Shown piece by piece: positions 28,401 through 37,422 of a DNA stretch of 64,000 nt. The notes below the pieces were generated by a model. The model was given only the letters and a program-made list of their open reading frames with translations. It was not told the DNA's origin and searched no databases. Source of the stretch: Streptomyces sp. NBC_00510 (lineage in GTDB: Bacteria > Actinomycetota > Actinomycetes > Streptomycetales > Streptomycetaceae); the NCBI GenBank assembly GCA_036013505.1, contig CP107851.1, positions 2,542,001 to 2,606,000 of the forward strand, given 5' to 3'. Position numbers and translations under genes: made by a program. Each line of letters starts with the position of its first letter. The stretch's first letter is position 1.

Positions 28401-30392
28401 GTCGAGGCGCTTGCGGGTCCAGAAGGACGGACCGGCGTTCCAGCACTTCTTGCCGGCCTCGCAGCGCAGGTCGGCCGGGGTGTCGAACCAGGGCCGGTAG
28501 TTGCGCGGGTCCTTGGAGGCGAAGTTGGCGTCGGAGCAGGTGACGTCGTCGACGGTGTAGCAGCGCTCCGCCACCTTGAAGCCGACCCGGGCCGGGGCCT
28601 CGGCCGTGAAGATGCTGTTGTTGCGCTGGCCGTAGTCGATGTGGTCGAGCCAGCCGTCACGGTCGTAGGGGACCGGCGCCTTGAAGTTGAAGTTGCGGGC
28701 GTAGTAGTTCGGGGCGTCCTTCTTCCACCACAGCGACATGGCGTTGCCGTGGACGTCCTCGATGTAGTCGAGGCCCCAGCGCCAGCCCTGCGTGCACCAG
28801 GAGTTCGTCCAGTCGGTGGTCGTCGGGCCCTTGTAGCAGTCCTCACCCGAGTGGTTGCCGTAGACCGGGACCGTGAGCACCGAGTCGGTGGTCGGGTCGT
28901 CGGCGGCGGTGCCGTGGTCCGACCAGCCCGGGAGCTTGTTCTTGCCGAAGTGGTACTTCGTGCCGTCCTTGGTGGTGACGACCCAGTACTCGCCGTCCTT
29001 GGCGCCGTTGCCGGTGGCCTCGCCCTTGATCACCTGGACGGTGGAGCCGTCGCCGTTGGCCGTGAACCACTTGCTCTGGGTCTTGTCCCAGACCAGCTCG
29101 GTGGTCATGCCGCCGAGGGAGAGGGTGGCGTTCTCCGAACCCCAGCACAGGTCCGCGGTGCGGTGGGTGGCGTTGTTGGAGCCGGCCTTCTTGGAGTCCT
29201 GGCGGCAGTTGGCGTACGTGCGGGTGATGGAACCCGCGTTGTAGTCCCAGCCGTCGCCGATCCAGGAGGCCTGGTTGTTCGTCGAGGACGTGCGGCCGTC
29301 GACGGACTGCGAGGAGTACGCCAGGTTGACCTTCGGCATCAGGCCGCCGGCGGTCTCCGGGACCTGGACGTCGTACGAGTACGTGAAGGCGCCCGAGGAG
29401 GAGCCCGACGACCAGGAGCCGGAGGACAGCAGCGGCGAGGCCGTGAAGTCACCGGTCGCCGACGAGCCGGTGTCGAGGCCACCGACGGCGGCGCCGCCGC
29501 CCGCGGAGACCGCGGGCTGGACGCCCTCCCGGTAGGAGGCCTTGGTCGCCCCGGAGGGGACGAAGCCCTCGTCGACGAGGCTGGAGACCGGGATGGTGCC
29601 GCTGAGGATCTTGTGGGTGGGGGTGTTCTTCGCCGTCTTGGCGTTGGTCGGCGCGTCCTTGGCGGCCACGGTCGTCACCGTGCTGCGCAGGCGCTGGAAG
29701 TTCTTCCTGCCGTTCTTGACGTTCTTGTCCCCGTCGGAGAGGGACATCGTGCTCGTACCGCCGTCCTCGGCGCAGTCGCCCTCGGTCGGGGAGGAGTAGA
29801 CGCACTCGGGCAGCAGCATCAGACCGAAGCGCTCGACGGCCTGCGGTCCGTAGAGGTCGGCGAAGCCCGCGGTGTCGATGCTGATCGCCACTTCGGCGGC
29901 CGGGTCGACCGTGGCCGGCGGGGTGAGCTTCATGATGATGCCGGAGACGCCCGCGTCCTGCGAGGTCGTCTGCGGGGCCACGCCCACGGTCCAGTCACCG
30001 GCGAGGGCGGCGGCGTCACCGCCCTCGGGGACGCCGATGGCGACCGGCAGGTCGTTGCTGACCGGCTTGGTGGTGCCGGGCGCGCTGCTCGCGTCGAGCG
30101 TGGCCTGACCGGTGCCGGAGGTCCACGCCGCGGTGGCGGTGGGGGTGTACGAGGTGACCGGGTTCTCCGGTGCGAGGGTCAGGGTCTTGTCGGCCAGCTC
30201 GTCGCCCTCGACCTCGGTGGCCTTCGGCAGATCCGGGAGGTCGACCTCGGCGATCGACTTCTCGCGGTTCATGCCGGGCCCGGGAACGGCGAGCGCCTCA
30301 CTGCCCAGGCTGGTCATGGTCAGTGTCGAGGACAGCAGAAGGACGACCCCCGTGCGGCTTCGCCGCCGGCGCCATCGTTGTGACTCCGTCAT
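22419..30392 (-). CDS. Secreted RHS/YD-repeat polymorphic toxin with HINT domain
   Basis: A 2657-residue protein from ATG 30392. A basic N-terminus and hydrophobic stretch (about 15-35) form a signal peptide. RHS/YD repeats fill about 400-2110 and end with the core motif GVRLYDPVVGRFLSADP. A ricin-type beta-trefoil lectin (about 1850-1985, with CLDLKGG, CLQPTA and CLAVQG repeats) is inserted in that shell. Next come an Ala/Lys-rich helical region (about 2257-2320) and a Gly/Ser linker. A HINT autoprocessing domain (about 2380-2532) runs from NSFVPGTKVLM to TTALVHNC. The last about 125 residues, ending RAYWDPDKGAVVIVDG and GRKYFDELS, are the likely toxin tip, possibly a BECR-type nuclease fold. 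The tip has lower GC than the shell. Confidence 0.88.
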   Translation of the reverse strand: MTESQRWRRRRSRTGVVLLLSSTLTMTSLGSEALAVPGPGMNREKSIAEVDLPDLPKATEVEGDELADKTLTLAPENPVTSYTPTATAAWTSGTGQATLDASSAPGTTKPVSNDLPVAIGVPEGGDAAALAGDWTVGVAPQTTSQDAGVSGIIMKLTPPATVDPAAEVAISIDTAGFADLYGPQAVERFGLMLLPECVYSSPTEGDCAEDGGTSTMSLSDGDKNVKNGRKNFQRLRSTVTTVAAKDAPTNAKTAKNTPTHKILSGTIPVSSLVDEGFVPSGATKASYREGVQPAVSAGGGAAVGGLDTGSSATGDFTASPLLSSGSWSSGSSSGAFTYSYDVQVPETAGGLMPKVNLAYSSQSVDGRTSSTNNQASWIGDGWDYNAGSITRTYANCRQDSKKAGSNNATHRTADLCWGSENATLSLGGMTTELVWDKTQSKWFTANGDGSTVQVIKGEATGNGAKDGEYWVVTTKDGTKYHFGKNKLPGWSDHGTAADDPTTDSVLTVPVYGNHSGEDCYKGPTTTDWTNSWCTQGWRWGLDYIEDVHGNAMSLWWKKDAPNYYARNFNFKAPVPYDRDGWLDHIDYGQRNNSIFTAEAPARVGFKVAERCYTVDDVTCSDANFASKDPRNYRPWFDTPADLRCEAGKKCWNAGPSFWTRKRLDKITTSAQRLTTTTARQVVDEYQLKQSFAKLLTGPNTALWLESVQRTGYARKGSTDASVKLNTVRFEPNAEDMPNRVKKVHPSRPGFSRLRIGRVVNEYGGETIVTYKPIEGDCLSGNLPVLDQQPGEDRATAMARLQAQLKVNDRLCYPSFWNPDPEVEDVDWFHKYVVDTVEELPNIDGNFTTRTEYRYKNPAWKLAEAEFTKKSQRTYSQFAGVEQTTVLTGPVVEDTPDTVNQRSKSVTRFFRGLGDTVSVKDITGAEIAKDREPFAGRIAEEITYTDSTKADSDWLSRSITKPEATELAKRDRDDGLSPLRAWRVTEPEEIAYTRSSGTNTDDPRTLRTVKTNTTYDATYGLPTLVESLGDADSTKTGDESCTKLEYLHRTDKNLIGLSKQVLVSPTTCENANWADLSTLSGGQRTAYDGTSYGTALGSSTRGLATEAWSLNGAGTGFQTAGTKEFDAVGRVVKETPADQLTQQNPKSATITYDSIGPATGQVFKVTTTNVLGHSQIQELEPGRSVTVKTTDANNQVSEAVYDPLGRLAEAWAPGRTPGNGVADFRAVYTIPAEETDPTDANIKIRKPPYVTTYARGYEDRIETSVTLYDGLGRERQTQEEADNDAGWLITDTLYNNSGEVYQTNNAYLTQEAKPGELFSPLADTAVPNITRYTYDGLGRVLKETPYLKWIDPDTKESFSKAYEDRAVRYEYGEDWSKVIQPEGDSSYRVWTDATGRTVRTDTFNPAAPGGFTSTRYEFDTRGQIKKATASADDTHPWSWTYNHNGQVETATDPDSGTTRTTYDAFGRPLTATNDRGVKVWNSYDELSRPKQQRLNDAAGTLLSEYTYDSATGGKGMPATATRYTDGLAYTQTVNGYTKDYQPTSTTLSLPQSIVDTWGLKKEYRYDYTYNDNGMLDESTVPAVGNFEAEKLVVRYNKDGNPLSVSGKDWYGSETAYDAYGQVLRSTLGAQPYRVWTQNSFDEGSGELTEQSVYREKTDDKTVVGGNLVSNRAYTYDPAGNVTSIQEKSDGIAERQCFVYDPMGQLKSAWTAKDQTTCVNPRNPDGSLNKNADGTLRVAAGADASGYWQEYEYDLLGNRTKLTENDLAGDTTKNAVSTYAYGKNAAKDQPHTLTKVSKTYKTPAGAQVTAEATRLYELTGETKSVTSVQNGDKQDLTWTYDGQVDRITGQGSGGKTSYVGLGQKCLDLKGGLPSANQVIQLYSCNSSGAQKFKFTATPGQGNSNRGTLSTQDTWCLQPTAASVGSAVQIRKCDGSALQELQRNAVGQLMLAGTPSLCLAVQGAVNANSTPVVLATCDGSSAAQLWEPQNDTRHIYGPDGSRLLTIQGKQATLHLGEAEVTVQKGGVLVSTQRTYAAPGGAVMRYAYGTGSDVLVAQTTDHQGSAYTEVVLSGTMKVRIRKQDPFGNERGSAGAGLQNHKGFLGQTTDDASGYQPLGVRLYDPVVGRFLSADPLLDLNDPLQSNGYAYAQNNPVTYSDPTGESIVLTASEKAAALAGAGLSAAQVAQAQSMQGRSLTSVILAVAWETLKDFIGINDAIACFGGDMWSCVSIAVDAIPWAKLGKIPAVIKAVNRTIDAIKAFKVAKRAAEAVLKAAKAAESAALRAKKLAIERAKKEAAQRAKKKAAEAAKRRADAAAAAKRKTGNPTQKQSQAKAAPKSSSHSGGGKGGGSKSGGGGGGGKSGGSSRSNGGSSGNGGSGKAGEGDTCNSFVPGTKVLMADGSTKAIEKIKVGDKVVATDPESGETRIETVTAEIKGQGLKHLVKVTIDIDGKHGTKTAQVTATDGHPFWVAELGEWIKATDLKSGQRLRTSAGTYVQITTIKRWTVKQSAVNNLTVSDLHTYYVLAGATTALVHNCGGEMPDSFGKHDVTCECMGSGENITYESVADETSTNIANHANGEALRPDGDGTHYVRGVHPGRMAEYADGVINGNVPNVEPPRNLRAGRRAYWDPDKGAVVIVDGNRGTMFTPKTGRKYFDELS

Positions 30393-30885
30393 GGCTGGGC
30401 GTCCCCGCCCCAGCCACGACAGCCGACCTGAAGCACGCATACGCGTCGACTCCCACCCTGGCGATTCAAACGACGGACGAGGTGCGGAAACACCAATAGG
30501 CACACCCCTGGCTCAGGCGCATGCATGTGGCACCTTCTGTCATGTCCGCCGCATATGCAAGATCACCGCGGGGTGCCAAAAGCCCGCGAAAGTGATCTGC
30601 GACACGGTGCGTAACGGATCAGACCGCTCCAGTAACGGCCAATCAGAAGGATGGTGGAAATCCAATGATCAGCACCAATGCGGCCCCGGAATTGCCGCAA
30701 ACCGGACTCAGTTAACAGCCGGTCAAGTCCGCTCCACGCCCATGTAACGGATTCATAAAATCTTCACCCGTGGACGTAAAGACTTCACACGTGTGATCGT
30801 GTGCCCGCCTTCTGCCCCGCGGCCTGCCGACCGGGGCTGTCTGTGCTGTCCTCAATCCGTCTGGTTCCCACGGGAGTAGACCGCC
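30393..30885. other. Divergent promoter region of the RHS locus
   Basis: 493 bp without a gene, relatively AT-rich for this genome around 30640-30780. It holds the starts of both the RHS gene (minus) and the FG-GAP protein (plus), plus the phased repeat at 30762-30796. Confidence 0.5.
30762..30796 (+). promoter_or_regulatory. Two phased operator-like repeats upstream of the secreted FG-GAP protein
   Basis: CTTCACCCGTGGA (30762-30774) recurs as CTTCACACGTGTGA (30783-30796) 21 bp later, that is, two helical turns. The second copy contains the perfect palindrome TCACACGTGTGA. They lie 90-124 bp before the GTG at 30886. Confidence 0.4.
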
Positions 30886-33800
30886 GTGACCGCGCCGCCT
30901 CGATTTCTCAGCCCATTCGTGCGCACGCGCACGCGGCTGTCCCTGACCCTCGGCCTCGTGCTGGCCGCCCTGACCGCCGCCCTGCTGCCGTGGTGGCAGC
31001 CGGGCGCCCCTTCCCCGGCCACCGCCGGCCGCGGCACCACCGACGCCACCCCCGTCTCCACCGGCCCGCGCGACGAGGCCACCGCGATGGCCCAGGCCGT
31101 GCGCACCCACAAGCAGGTACTCGTCGACACCGCGACCAGCGCCACCACGCTGACCTGGGCGCTGCCCGACGGCCACTTCAAGACCCGGATCACGGCCGCA
31201 CCGACCAGGGCGAAGAACGCCAAGGGCGAGTGGGCCCCGGTCGACAACACCCTGAAGCGAACGGCCAAGGCCCCCAAGGGCCTTGGCATCGCACCCGCGA
31301 ACCCGGCCGTTCCCGTCCGCTTCGCGAGCGGCGATGCCCGCAAGACGCGCGCCGACCGCTCGTACGCCCGCACCGAGACGCCGGGTGAGACGGTGCTCGC
31401 CGAGGTCGAACTCGACGGCCACACCGTCGCGTACACCTGGCCGGACGCGTTGCCCGAGCCGGTCCTCGACGGGCCGCGCGCCCTGTACTCCGAGGTCCTC
31501 CCCGGCGTCGACCTGCTGCTCGTCGCCCGCGAGGAGGGCGGTATGGCACAGGTCCTGATCGTCAAGACGCCCGAGGCCGCGCGGCAGGAAGCGCTCAGGA
31601 CCGTCTCGTACGGCCTGCGCTCCGCCACGGCCGTGTTCCGGCAGGACCGCAAGGCCAGCCGGGTCCAGGTCCTGGACAAGGCCGGCAAGGAAGTCGGCAC
31701 GATCCCGACGCCGTTCGCGTGGGACTCCAGCGGCCGTGACCCCGAGCTGCCCGAGGGCACCCCGGACCGTACGTCCGTCGCCACCCCGGCCGACGTGCTG
31801 AAGCTGTCGGGCCTGACCGGCATCGAGCCCGGCGCGCAGTCCGCGCCGCTGCCGATCACCCTGGACGGCGAGGACACCCACACCGCCCGGCTCGGCCTCG
31901 GCTTCGCCGCCTCCGGTCTCGCGGCGCGCGAGGACGTCACGTACCCGCTGTACGTCGACCCGCCGCTGAACCCCGGCTGGGACGCGTGGACGGTGGCCTA
32001 CAAGCCGTACCCGAGCACCAGTTTCTTCAATGGCACCAACTTCTCCTCCGGAACCTCCGACGCCCGCGTGGGCCACGAGTCCGACACCGGCGGCACCGCC
32101 CGCTCCTTCTGGCGCATGGACTGGAACAAGGCCATCAAGGGCGCGGACATCACCAGCGCGACCTTCAAGGTGCTCAACAACCACTCCTGGTCCTGCACGG
32201 ACCGCGAGTTCCAGCTGTGGCGCACCGGCGCGATCTCGTCCGGCACGACCTGGAACGCGCAGCCCAGCTGGTCCGACGAGATCCAGCGCAAGTCCTTCGC
32301 GCACGGCTGGTCGACCTCCTGCCCGGACGAGTACGAGGCCTTCAACGTCAAGGACGCCGCCCAGTACGCCACCGACAGGGGCGATTCGACCGTCACCCTG
32401 GGCATGCGGGCCACGAGCGAGTCCGACACGCAGACCTGGCGCAAGTTCAAGGCGACCTCCGCGACCATCGAGGCCGTCTACAACCGCAACCCGTCCGAGC
32501 CCACCGGCGGTTCCTCGAAGCCCGGCGGCCCCTGCACGCCCGGCCCCGGCGCGGGCGTGACGGTCGGCAAGACCAACATCACCCTGTCGGTGACCGCCAA
32601 GGACCCCGACAACAACATGAGCAAGGTCCGCTTCCGGTTCTGGAAGACCGGCGGCACGGTCCCGGCCGGTGTCGAGATCCCGATCGGCAGCTCCGGCGGC
32701 ACCGCCACGTACACCATCCCGTCCAGCGACCCGCTGCTGAAGGACATCACCACCAACACCACCTTCTCCTGGGACGCCATGGGCAAGGACTCGGCGGGTG
32801 CGACGTCCACCAACTACCCGCCGGGCACCGAGCCCTGCCGCATCACGGTGGACCCGAGCGGACCGTCGCAGCCCATCGTCGCCAGCGACGTGTTCCCCAG
32901 GGCCACGTCGGACGGCGCCACGTGGGCGACGGTGAAGTTCGGCCTGACCGGACCGATCACCTTCGAATCGCCGGGGGCCGCGAGGTTCACCTACGCGTGG
33001 GGCGGGGTCGGCGCGGTCTCGGTCAACGCCGACGCTAACGGCATCGCCACCGTCCCCGACCTGCGGCCGCTGAACGCCGGCCCCAACACGCTGCAGGTCT
33101 ACGCCTACGACAGCCTCGGAAATGCGAGCGCGCGGACGGACTACACGACCTACGTCCCGCCGAAGGACAACGCCGACGCCCCGGGTGACACGGGCGGCGA
33201 CGGCACCGCCGACCTGCTCGTCATCGACAACACCGGGGTCCTGCGGACGTATCCGGGTCAGCCGGGCGGCGAGCTGTACGGCCAGCTGACGTCCTCGTAC
33301 ACCATGGGCGCGGACGGCAAGCCCGCGCTGAACCCGGCCGGTCACTGGTACAACGCGACAACCGGCAAGGCCGCGCTCATCGCGCACTACCAGGACGCCT
33401 ACCCGGGCGACGGCACCACGGACCTGTTCGCCGTGAACCCGGACGGCACGTTCTGGCTCTACCCCGGCGACGGCTACGGCTCGTTCGACGTCGGCCAGCG
33501 GTTGAAGATCCGCCTCCCGTCGAACGCGCCCGCGCCGTCCACCTGGACCCAGCTCAAGGCCATCGGCGACATCACCGGCGACAAGCTGCCCGACCTGGTC
33601 CTGCGCACCGACATCGGCTTCTGGGTGCTCTCCGGCTACAGCGGCGCCACCTTCCGGACCGCGACCCTGATGAACCCCGACGCCTGGGGCCGCCGCGACA
33701 TCGTCAACCTGGCCGACATGAACAAGGACGGCACGCCCGACCTGCTCTGGCGCAACCTGGACAACGGCAACATGTACGCCCGGCACGGCAAGCCCGGCTC

Positions 33801-34068
33801 CGTCGCCGGCAGTGTCGACCTCAACTCCCTGATGCTGGCGGCCAACTCGCTCAACGGCGACGTCCCGTTCGGCACCAGCTGGACCGAGGCCAACGTCAAC
33901 GCGGCGATCGGCATCCCGGACATCAACAACGACGGCATCCCGGACATCTGGGCCCGGTTCACGTCGGACGGCCACATGGCCATCTACAACCCGTCCACCA
34001 CCAACACGAACGCACCGGTGAAGACCGTCATCGGTTCCGGCTGGAACGACAAGCTGGTCTTCGGGTGA
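30886..34068 (+). CDS. Secreted DNRLRE/FG-GAP-repeat-like protein, RHS-locus partner
   Basis: A 1060-residue protein from GTG 30886, after GGGAG. A signal/anchor segment lies at about 15-40 (LTLGLVLAALTAALLPWW). The N-terminal half resembles the N-terminal modules of large actinobacterial RHS proteins, including a DNRLRE-like stretch (about 365-530, with TSATFKVLNNHSWSC). An Ig-like segment follows. The C-terminal third has FG-GAP/VCBS-like Asp-rich repeats such as DGTADLLVIDNTG, DGTTDLFAVNPDG, DKLPDLVLRTD and NDGIPDIWARF, expected to form a calcium-binding propeller. It diverges from the RHS toxin and probably works with it on the cell surface or outside. The partnership is inferred. Confidence 0.75.
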   Translation: MTAPPRFLSPFVRTRTRLSLTLGLVLAALTAALLPWWQPGAPSPATAGRGTTDATPVSTGPRDEATAMAQAVRTHKQVLVDTATSATTLTWALPDGHFKTRITAAPTRAKNAKGEWAPVDNTLKRTAKAPKGLGIAPANPAVPVRFASGDARKTRADRSYARTETPGETVLAEVELDGHTVAYTWPDALPEPVLDGPRALYSEVLPGVDLLLVAREEGGMAQVLIVKTPEAARQEALRTVSYGLRSATAVFRQDRKASRVQVLDKAGKEVGTIPTPFAWDSSGRDPELPEGTPDRTSVATPADVLKLSGLTGIEPGAQSAPLPITLDGEDTHTARLGLGFAASGLAAREDVTYPLYVDPPLNPGWDAWTVAYKPYPSTSFFNGTNFSSGTSDARVGHESDTGGTARSFWRMDWNKAIKGADITSATFKVLNNHSWSCTDREFQLWRTGAISSGTTWNAQPSWSDEIQRKSFAHGWSTSCPDEYEAFNVKDAAQYATDRGDSTVTLGMRATSESDTQTWRKFKATSATIEAVYNRNPSEPTGGSSKPGGPCTPGPGAGVTVGKTNITLSVTAKDPDNNMSKVRFRFWKTGGTVPAGVEIPIGSSGGTATYTIPSSDPLLKDITTNTTFSWDAMGKDSAGATSTNYPPGTEPCRITVDPSGPSQPIVASDVFPRATSDGATWATVKFGLTGPITFESPGAARFTYAWGGVGAVSVNADANGIATVPDLRPLNAGPNTLQVYAYDSLGNASARTDYTTYVPPKDNADAPGDTGGDGTADLLVIDNTGVLRTYPGQPGGELYGQLTSSYTMGADGKPALNPAGHWYNATTGKAALIAHYQDAYPGDGTTDLFAVNPDGTFWLYPGDGYGSFDVGQRLKIRLPSNAPAPSTWTQLKAIGDITGDKLPDLVLRTDIGFWVLSGYSGATFRTATLMNPDAWGRRDIVNLADMNKDGTPDLLWRNLDNGNMYARHGKPGSVAGSVDLNSLMLAANSLNGDVPFGTSWTEANVNAAIGIPDINNDGIPDIWARFTSDGHMAIYNPSTTNTNAPVKTVIGSGWNDKLVFG

Positions 34069-34105
34069 TCCTGCCCGTCTGACCCGGCCCGTTCCCCACG
34101 GGTGA

Positions 34106-34136
34106 GCCCCCGGCACCGATCCTCGGTGCCGGGGGC
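34106..34136 (+). terminator. Terminator of the FG-GAP protein gene
   Basis: Perfect 14-bp stem GCCCCCGGCACCGA / TCGGTGCCGGGGGC with a 3-nt loop, 37 bp after the stop, followed by TTCG. Confidence 0.75.
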
Positions 34137-34171
34137 TTCGCCGTGCGCCGCGCGGCACACCGCCCCGGACG

Positions 34172-34212
34172 CACGTGTGCCCCGCGCGCACGGATCGCGC
34201 GGGGCACACGTG
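34172..34212 (-). terminator. Terminator of frc
   Basis: Perfect 17-bp stem (arms 34172-34188 and 34196-34212, CACGTGTGCCCC...) with a 7-nt loop, starting 17 bp beyond the frc stop on the minus strand. Confidence 0.75.
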
Positions 34213-34229
34213 GGACTGTGCGGAACCGG

Positions 34230-35486
34230 TCAGACGATGATCTTCTTCTCGCGCAGGGCCACGATGTCGTTCGCGTCGTACCCCAGGTCCGCCAGGACCT
34301 CGCTGCCGTGCTCGCCGAGCAGCGGGGCACCCTTGATCTCGGGCTTGAAGTTGGAGAACTTGATGGGGCTGCCCACCGTCAGGTAGGTGCCGCGGCCCTT
34401 CTGCTCGACCTCGACGATCGTGCCGCTCTTGCGCATGTCCGGGTCCTCGGCGAGCTCCTTCATGCTGAGGACGGGCGCGCAGGGCACCTCCCACTTGCGC
34501 AGGATGTCGACCGCCTCGTACTTGGTCTTGTCGGCCAGCCACTTCTCGATCTCCGCGAAGATCTCGAAGATGTGCGGCTGCCGCGCCCTGGCGGTCGTGT
34601 ACTCCGGGTCGTCGACCCACTCGGGCCGGCCGATGGCCTCGGCGGTGCGCTTCCAGTTCTGCTCCTGGACCGTGAAGTAGATGTAGGCGTTGGGGTCGGT
34701 CTCCCAGCCCTTGCACTTCAGGATCCAGCCCGGCTGGCCGCCGCCGCCGGCGTTGCCGCCGCGGGGCACCGCGTCGCCGAACTCGCCGTTCGGGTACTGC
34801 GGGTACTCCTCCAGGTAGCCGATCTTCTCCAGGCGCTGCTGGTCGCGGAGCTTGACGCGGGTCAGGTTGAGGACGGCGTCCTGCATGGACACCGACACCT
34901 TCTGGCCCACACCGGTCGCGTTGCGGTGGATGATCGCCGTCAGCAGGCCGATCATCAGGTGCATGCCGGTGTTGCTGTCGCCGAGGGCCGAGCCGCTGAT
35001 GGTCGGCGGGCCGTCCCAGAAGCCGGTGGTGGAGGCGGCGCCGCCGGCGGCCTGGGCGACGTTCTCGTAGACCTTGAGGTCGTTCCACGACGAGTCGTCG
35101 TTGAAGCCCTTGACCGAGCCGAAGATCAGGCGCGGGTTGAGCTCGTGGATGTGCTCCCAGCCCAGGCCCATGCGGTCCATGGCACCCGGCGCGAAGTTCT
35201 CGACCAGGATGTCCGCCTCGCGGATCAGCTTCTCCATGACCTCCTTGCCCTCGGGGGTCTTGGTGTTGATGGCCAGCGAGCGCTTGTTGCTGTTGAGCAT
35301 CGTGAAGTACAGCGCGTCCAGGTCGGGGTCGTCCCGCAGCTGGTTGCGGGTCACGTCGCCGCCCTGGGGACGCTCGACCTTGATCACGTCGGCGCCGAAC
35401 CAGGCGAGCATCTGGGTGCAGGCGGGGCCGGCCTGGACCCCGGTGAAGTCGATCACCTTGATCCCGGCGAGCGGCTTTTCACTCAT
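34230..35486 (-). CDS. frc: Formyl-CoA:oxalate CoA-transferase
   Basis: A 418-residue class III CoA-transferase. It moves CoA from formyl-CoA to oxalate, giving oxalyl-CoA for Oxc and releasing formate. The family's catalytic Asp is in GDSNTGMH (about residue 169) and the glycine loop GGGGQPG is near residue 260, both as in the Oxalobacter enzyme. Length matches the family (about 420-430). ATG 35486 is preceded by AAGGAAG. oxc lies 104 bp upstream on the same strand, so the two are probably one transcript from the promoter at 37.34-37.6 kb. A second, divergent copy is at 60838-62067. Confidence 0.95.
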   Translation of the reverse strand: MSEKPLAGIKVIDFTGVQAGPACTQMLAWFGADVIKVERPQGGDVTRNQLRDDPDLDALYFTMLNSNKRSLAINTKTPEGKEVMEKLIREADILVENFAPGAMDRMGLGWEHIHELNPRLIFGSVKGFNDDSSWNDLKVYENVAQAAGGAASTTGFWDGPPTISGSALGDSNTGMHLMIGLLTAIIHRNATGVGQKVSVSMQDAVLNLTRVKLRDQQRLEKIGYLEEYPQYPNGEFGDAVPRGGNAGGGGQPGWILKCKGWETDPNAYIYFTVQEQNWKRTAEAIGRPEWVDDPEYTTARARQPHIFEIFAEIEKWLADKTKYEAVDILRKWEVPCAPVLSMKELAEDPDMRKSGTIVEVEQKGRGTYLTVGSPIKFSNFKPEIKGAPLLGEHGSEVLADLGYDANDIVALREKKIIV

Positions 35487-35525
35487 GGTGGCTTCCTTCT
35501 TGTCTGTTCGCGGTGCGCGGGTGGG

Positions 35526-35578
35526 CGGTGCTGGGGAACGGTGCTTCGGGGTTCGGTGCTTCGGGGTGCGGTGCGTCG
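35526..35578. repeat. Short tandem repeats between oxc and frc
   Basis: About 3.5 copies of a 13-15 bp unit, clearest as CGGTGCTTCGGGGTT at 35539 and CGGTGCTTCGGGGTG at 35554, with degenerate copies on each side. Confidence 0.7.
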
Positions 35579-35590
35579 CCTACGGGGCGG

Positions 35591-37342
35591 TCACTTCTTG
35601 GCCGGCACGATGTTGCCGACGGTGATGCCCTTGGGGTTGAGGTGGGCGATGTGGCCGCTCTCGGTGCCCGCCGAGGGGTCGATCACGCAGTCGATGAGGG
35701 CCGGGCCGCCCGAGGCGAGCGCCTCGGTGAGGGCGGCGGTGACCTCGGCGGGGGTGGTCGCGCGGTACCCCTTGCCGCCGAAGGCCTCGAACATCACGTC
35801 GTGGCGGGCCGCGGACATCAGCGTCGTCGGCGACGGGGCCTCGTCGTAGGGGTTGACGTCGTCACCGCGGTAGACACCGCCGTTGTTCATGATGACCGTG
35901 ACGACGGGCAGCTTGTAGCGGCAGATCGTCTCGATCTCCATCCCGCTGAAGCCGAAGGCGCTGTCGCCCTCCACGGCCACGACCGGCGCCCCGCTCTCGA
36001 CGGCGGCGGCGATCGCGTAGCCCATGCCGATGCCCATGACGCCCCAGGTGCCGCTGTCGAGGCGGTGCCGCGGCACGTGCATGTCGATGACGTTGCGCGC
36101 GATGTCGAGGGCGTTGGCACCCTCGTTGACGAGGTACGTCTCGGGGCGCTCGCGGATGACGTCGCGTACGGCCTTCAGGGCGCCCATGAACTGCATCGGG
36201 TGCGGGTCGGCCTTGAGGCGCTCGGCCATCTTGGCGACGTTCTGCGCCGAACGCGCGCCCAGTTCCTCCCGCCAGGCGGCGGGGGCCGCGATCTGGCCCG
36301 GCTTGCTGCGCTCGATGAGGGCCTCGACGACCGACTCGATGTCACCGACGAGCGGGGCGGCGATGGGCTGGTTGCTGTCCATCTCCTTCGCCTCGATGTC
36401 GACCTGAACGAACTTCGCGTCGGGGTTCCACTGGGGTGCCTCGCCGTGGTTCAGCAGCCAGTTCAGGCGGGCGCCGACCAGCATCACCACGTCGGCCTTC
36501 TTCAGCGCCAGCGAGCGGGCGGTGGCCGCGGACTGCGGGTGATCGTCGGGCAGCAGGCCCTTCGCCATCGACATCGGCACGTACGGGATGCCGGTGGACT
36601 CGACGAACTCGCGGATCTGCGTGTCCGCCTGCGCATAGGCCGCGCCCTTGCCGAGGACGATCAGCGGCCGCTGCGCGCCGGCCAGCAGCTCGATCGCGCG
36701 GTCCACCGCCTCGGGGGCGGGCAGCTGGCGCGGAGCGGGGTCGACGAGGCGGCTGAGCGTCTTCGCGCCCTCCTGCGCGTCCATGATGGAGCCGAGCACC
36801 GCGGCGGGGATGTCGAGGTAGACGCCGCCGGGGCGCCCGGAGACCGCGGTGCGCAGGGCGCGGGCGATGCCGCGGCCGATGTCCTCGACGCGGCTGATGC
36901 GGTACGCGGCCTTGCAGAACGGCTGCGCGGCGGCGAGCTGGTCCATCTCCTCGTAGTCGCCCTGCTTGAGGTCGACGAGGTGGCGCTCGCTGGAGCCGGA
37001 GATCTGCACCATCGGGAAGCAGTTGGTGGTGGCGTTCGCGAGTGCCACCAGTCCGTTGAGGAAGCCCGGCGCCGACACCGTAAGGCAGATGCCGGCCTTC
37101 TTGGTGAGGTAACCGGCCGCCGCCGCCGCGTGTCCCGCGTTGCTCTCGTGGCGGAAGCCGATGTAACGGATGCCCTGCGCCTGGGCGAGCCGTGCCAGAT
37201 CCGTGATCGGGATGCCGACCACCCCGTAGATGGTGTCGACGTCGTTCATCTTGAGCGCGTCGACGACCAGGTGGTACCCGTCGGTGAGCTCGGCCGGTGC
37301 GTCGGCGTTCGCCGCGGTCTCCAGTGGTGAGGGGGCGGTCAT
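35591..37342 (-). CDS. oxc: Oxalyl-CoA decarboxylase
   Basis: A 583-residue thiamine-diphosphate enzyme that decarboxylates oxalyl-CoA to formyl-CoA and CO2. The ThDP glutamate is in [13 protein letters not shown] (about residue 65). The ThDP/Mg motif runs from EGDSAFGF to [11 protein letters not shown], where the Asn-Asn pair and following Gly are conserved. The central ADP-binding-type domain and the C-terminal HLNPKG also fit Oxc. Its length is close to the 568 residues of the Oxalobacter protein. ATG 37342 follows AAGGAGG. It is first in an oxc-frc operon and diverges from an acyl-CoA ligase across LysR-type operators. Confidence 0.95.
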   Translation of the reverse strand: MTAPSPLETAANADAPAELTDGYHLVVDALKMNDVDTIYGVVGIPITDLARLAQAQGIRYIGFRHESNAGHAAAAAGYLTKKAGICLTVSAPGFLNGLVALANATTNCFPMVQISGSSERHLVDLKQGDYEEMDQLAAAQPFCKAAYRISRVEDIGRGIARALRTAVSGRPGGVYLDIPAAVLGSIMDAQEGAKTLSRLVDPAPRQLPAPEAVDRAIELLAGAQRPLIVLGKGAAYAQADTQIREFVESTGIPYVPMSMAKGLLPDDHPQSAATARSLALKKADVVMLVGARLNWLLNHGEAPQWNPDAKFVQVDIEAKEMDSNQPIAAPLVGDIESVVEALIERSKPGQIAAPAAWREELGARSAQNVAKMAERLKADPHPMQFMGALKAVRDVIRERPETYLVNEGANALDIARNVIDMHVPRHRLDSGTWGVMGIGMGYAIAAAVESGAPVVAVEGDSAFGFSGMEIETICRYKLPVVTVIMNNGGVYRGDDVNPYDEAPSPTTLMSAARHDVMFEAFGGKGYRATTPAEVTAALTEALASGGPALIDCVIDPSAGTESGHIAHLNPKGITVGNIVPAKK

Positions 37343-37422
37343 GGTCCGAGGTCCTCCTTGGGCAGGTCATGCGTGCGGCTTCTCCCTTCACCATCCGCAG
37401 CCCGCTCCCCCGCGTCCAAGAC

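Noticed and set aside
24105..30383. A 2092-residue open frame on the plus strand
   Set aside because: It lies opposite the RHS toxin gene, consists of Val/Gly/Arg/Asp-rich shadow sequence and shows no domain, so it is a GC-bias artefact.
22419..30503. RHS toxin start at 30503
   Set aside because: The signal peptide begins a few residues after ATG 30392; the upstream 37 residues look like non-coding translation.
30712..35088. A 1458-residue open frame on the minus strand
   Set aside because: It is a shadow of the FG-GAP gene and of frc in another frame; the frc frame at 34230-35486 has clear homology instead.
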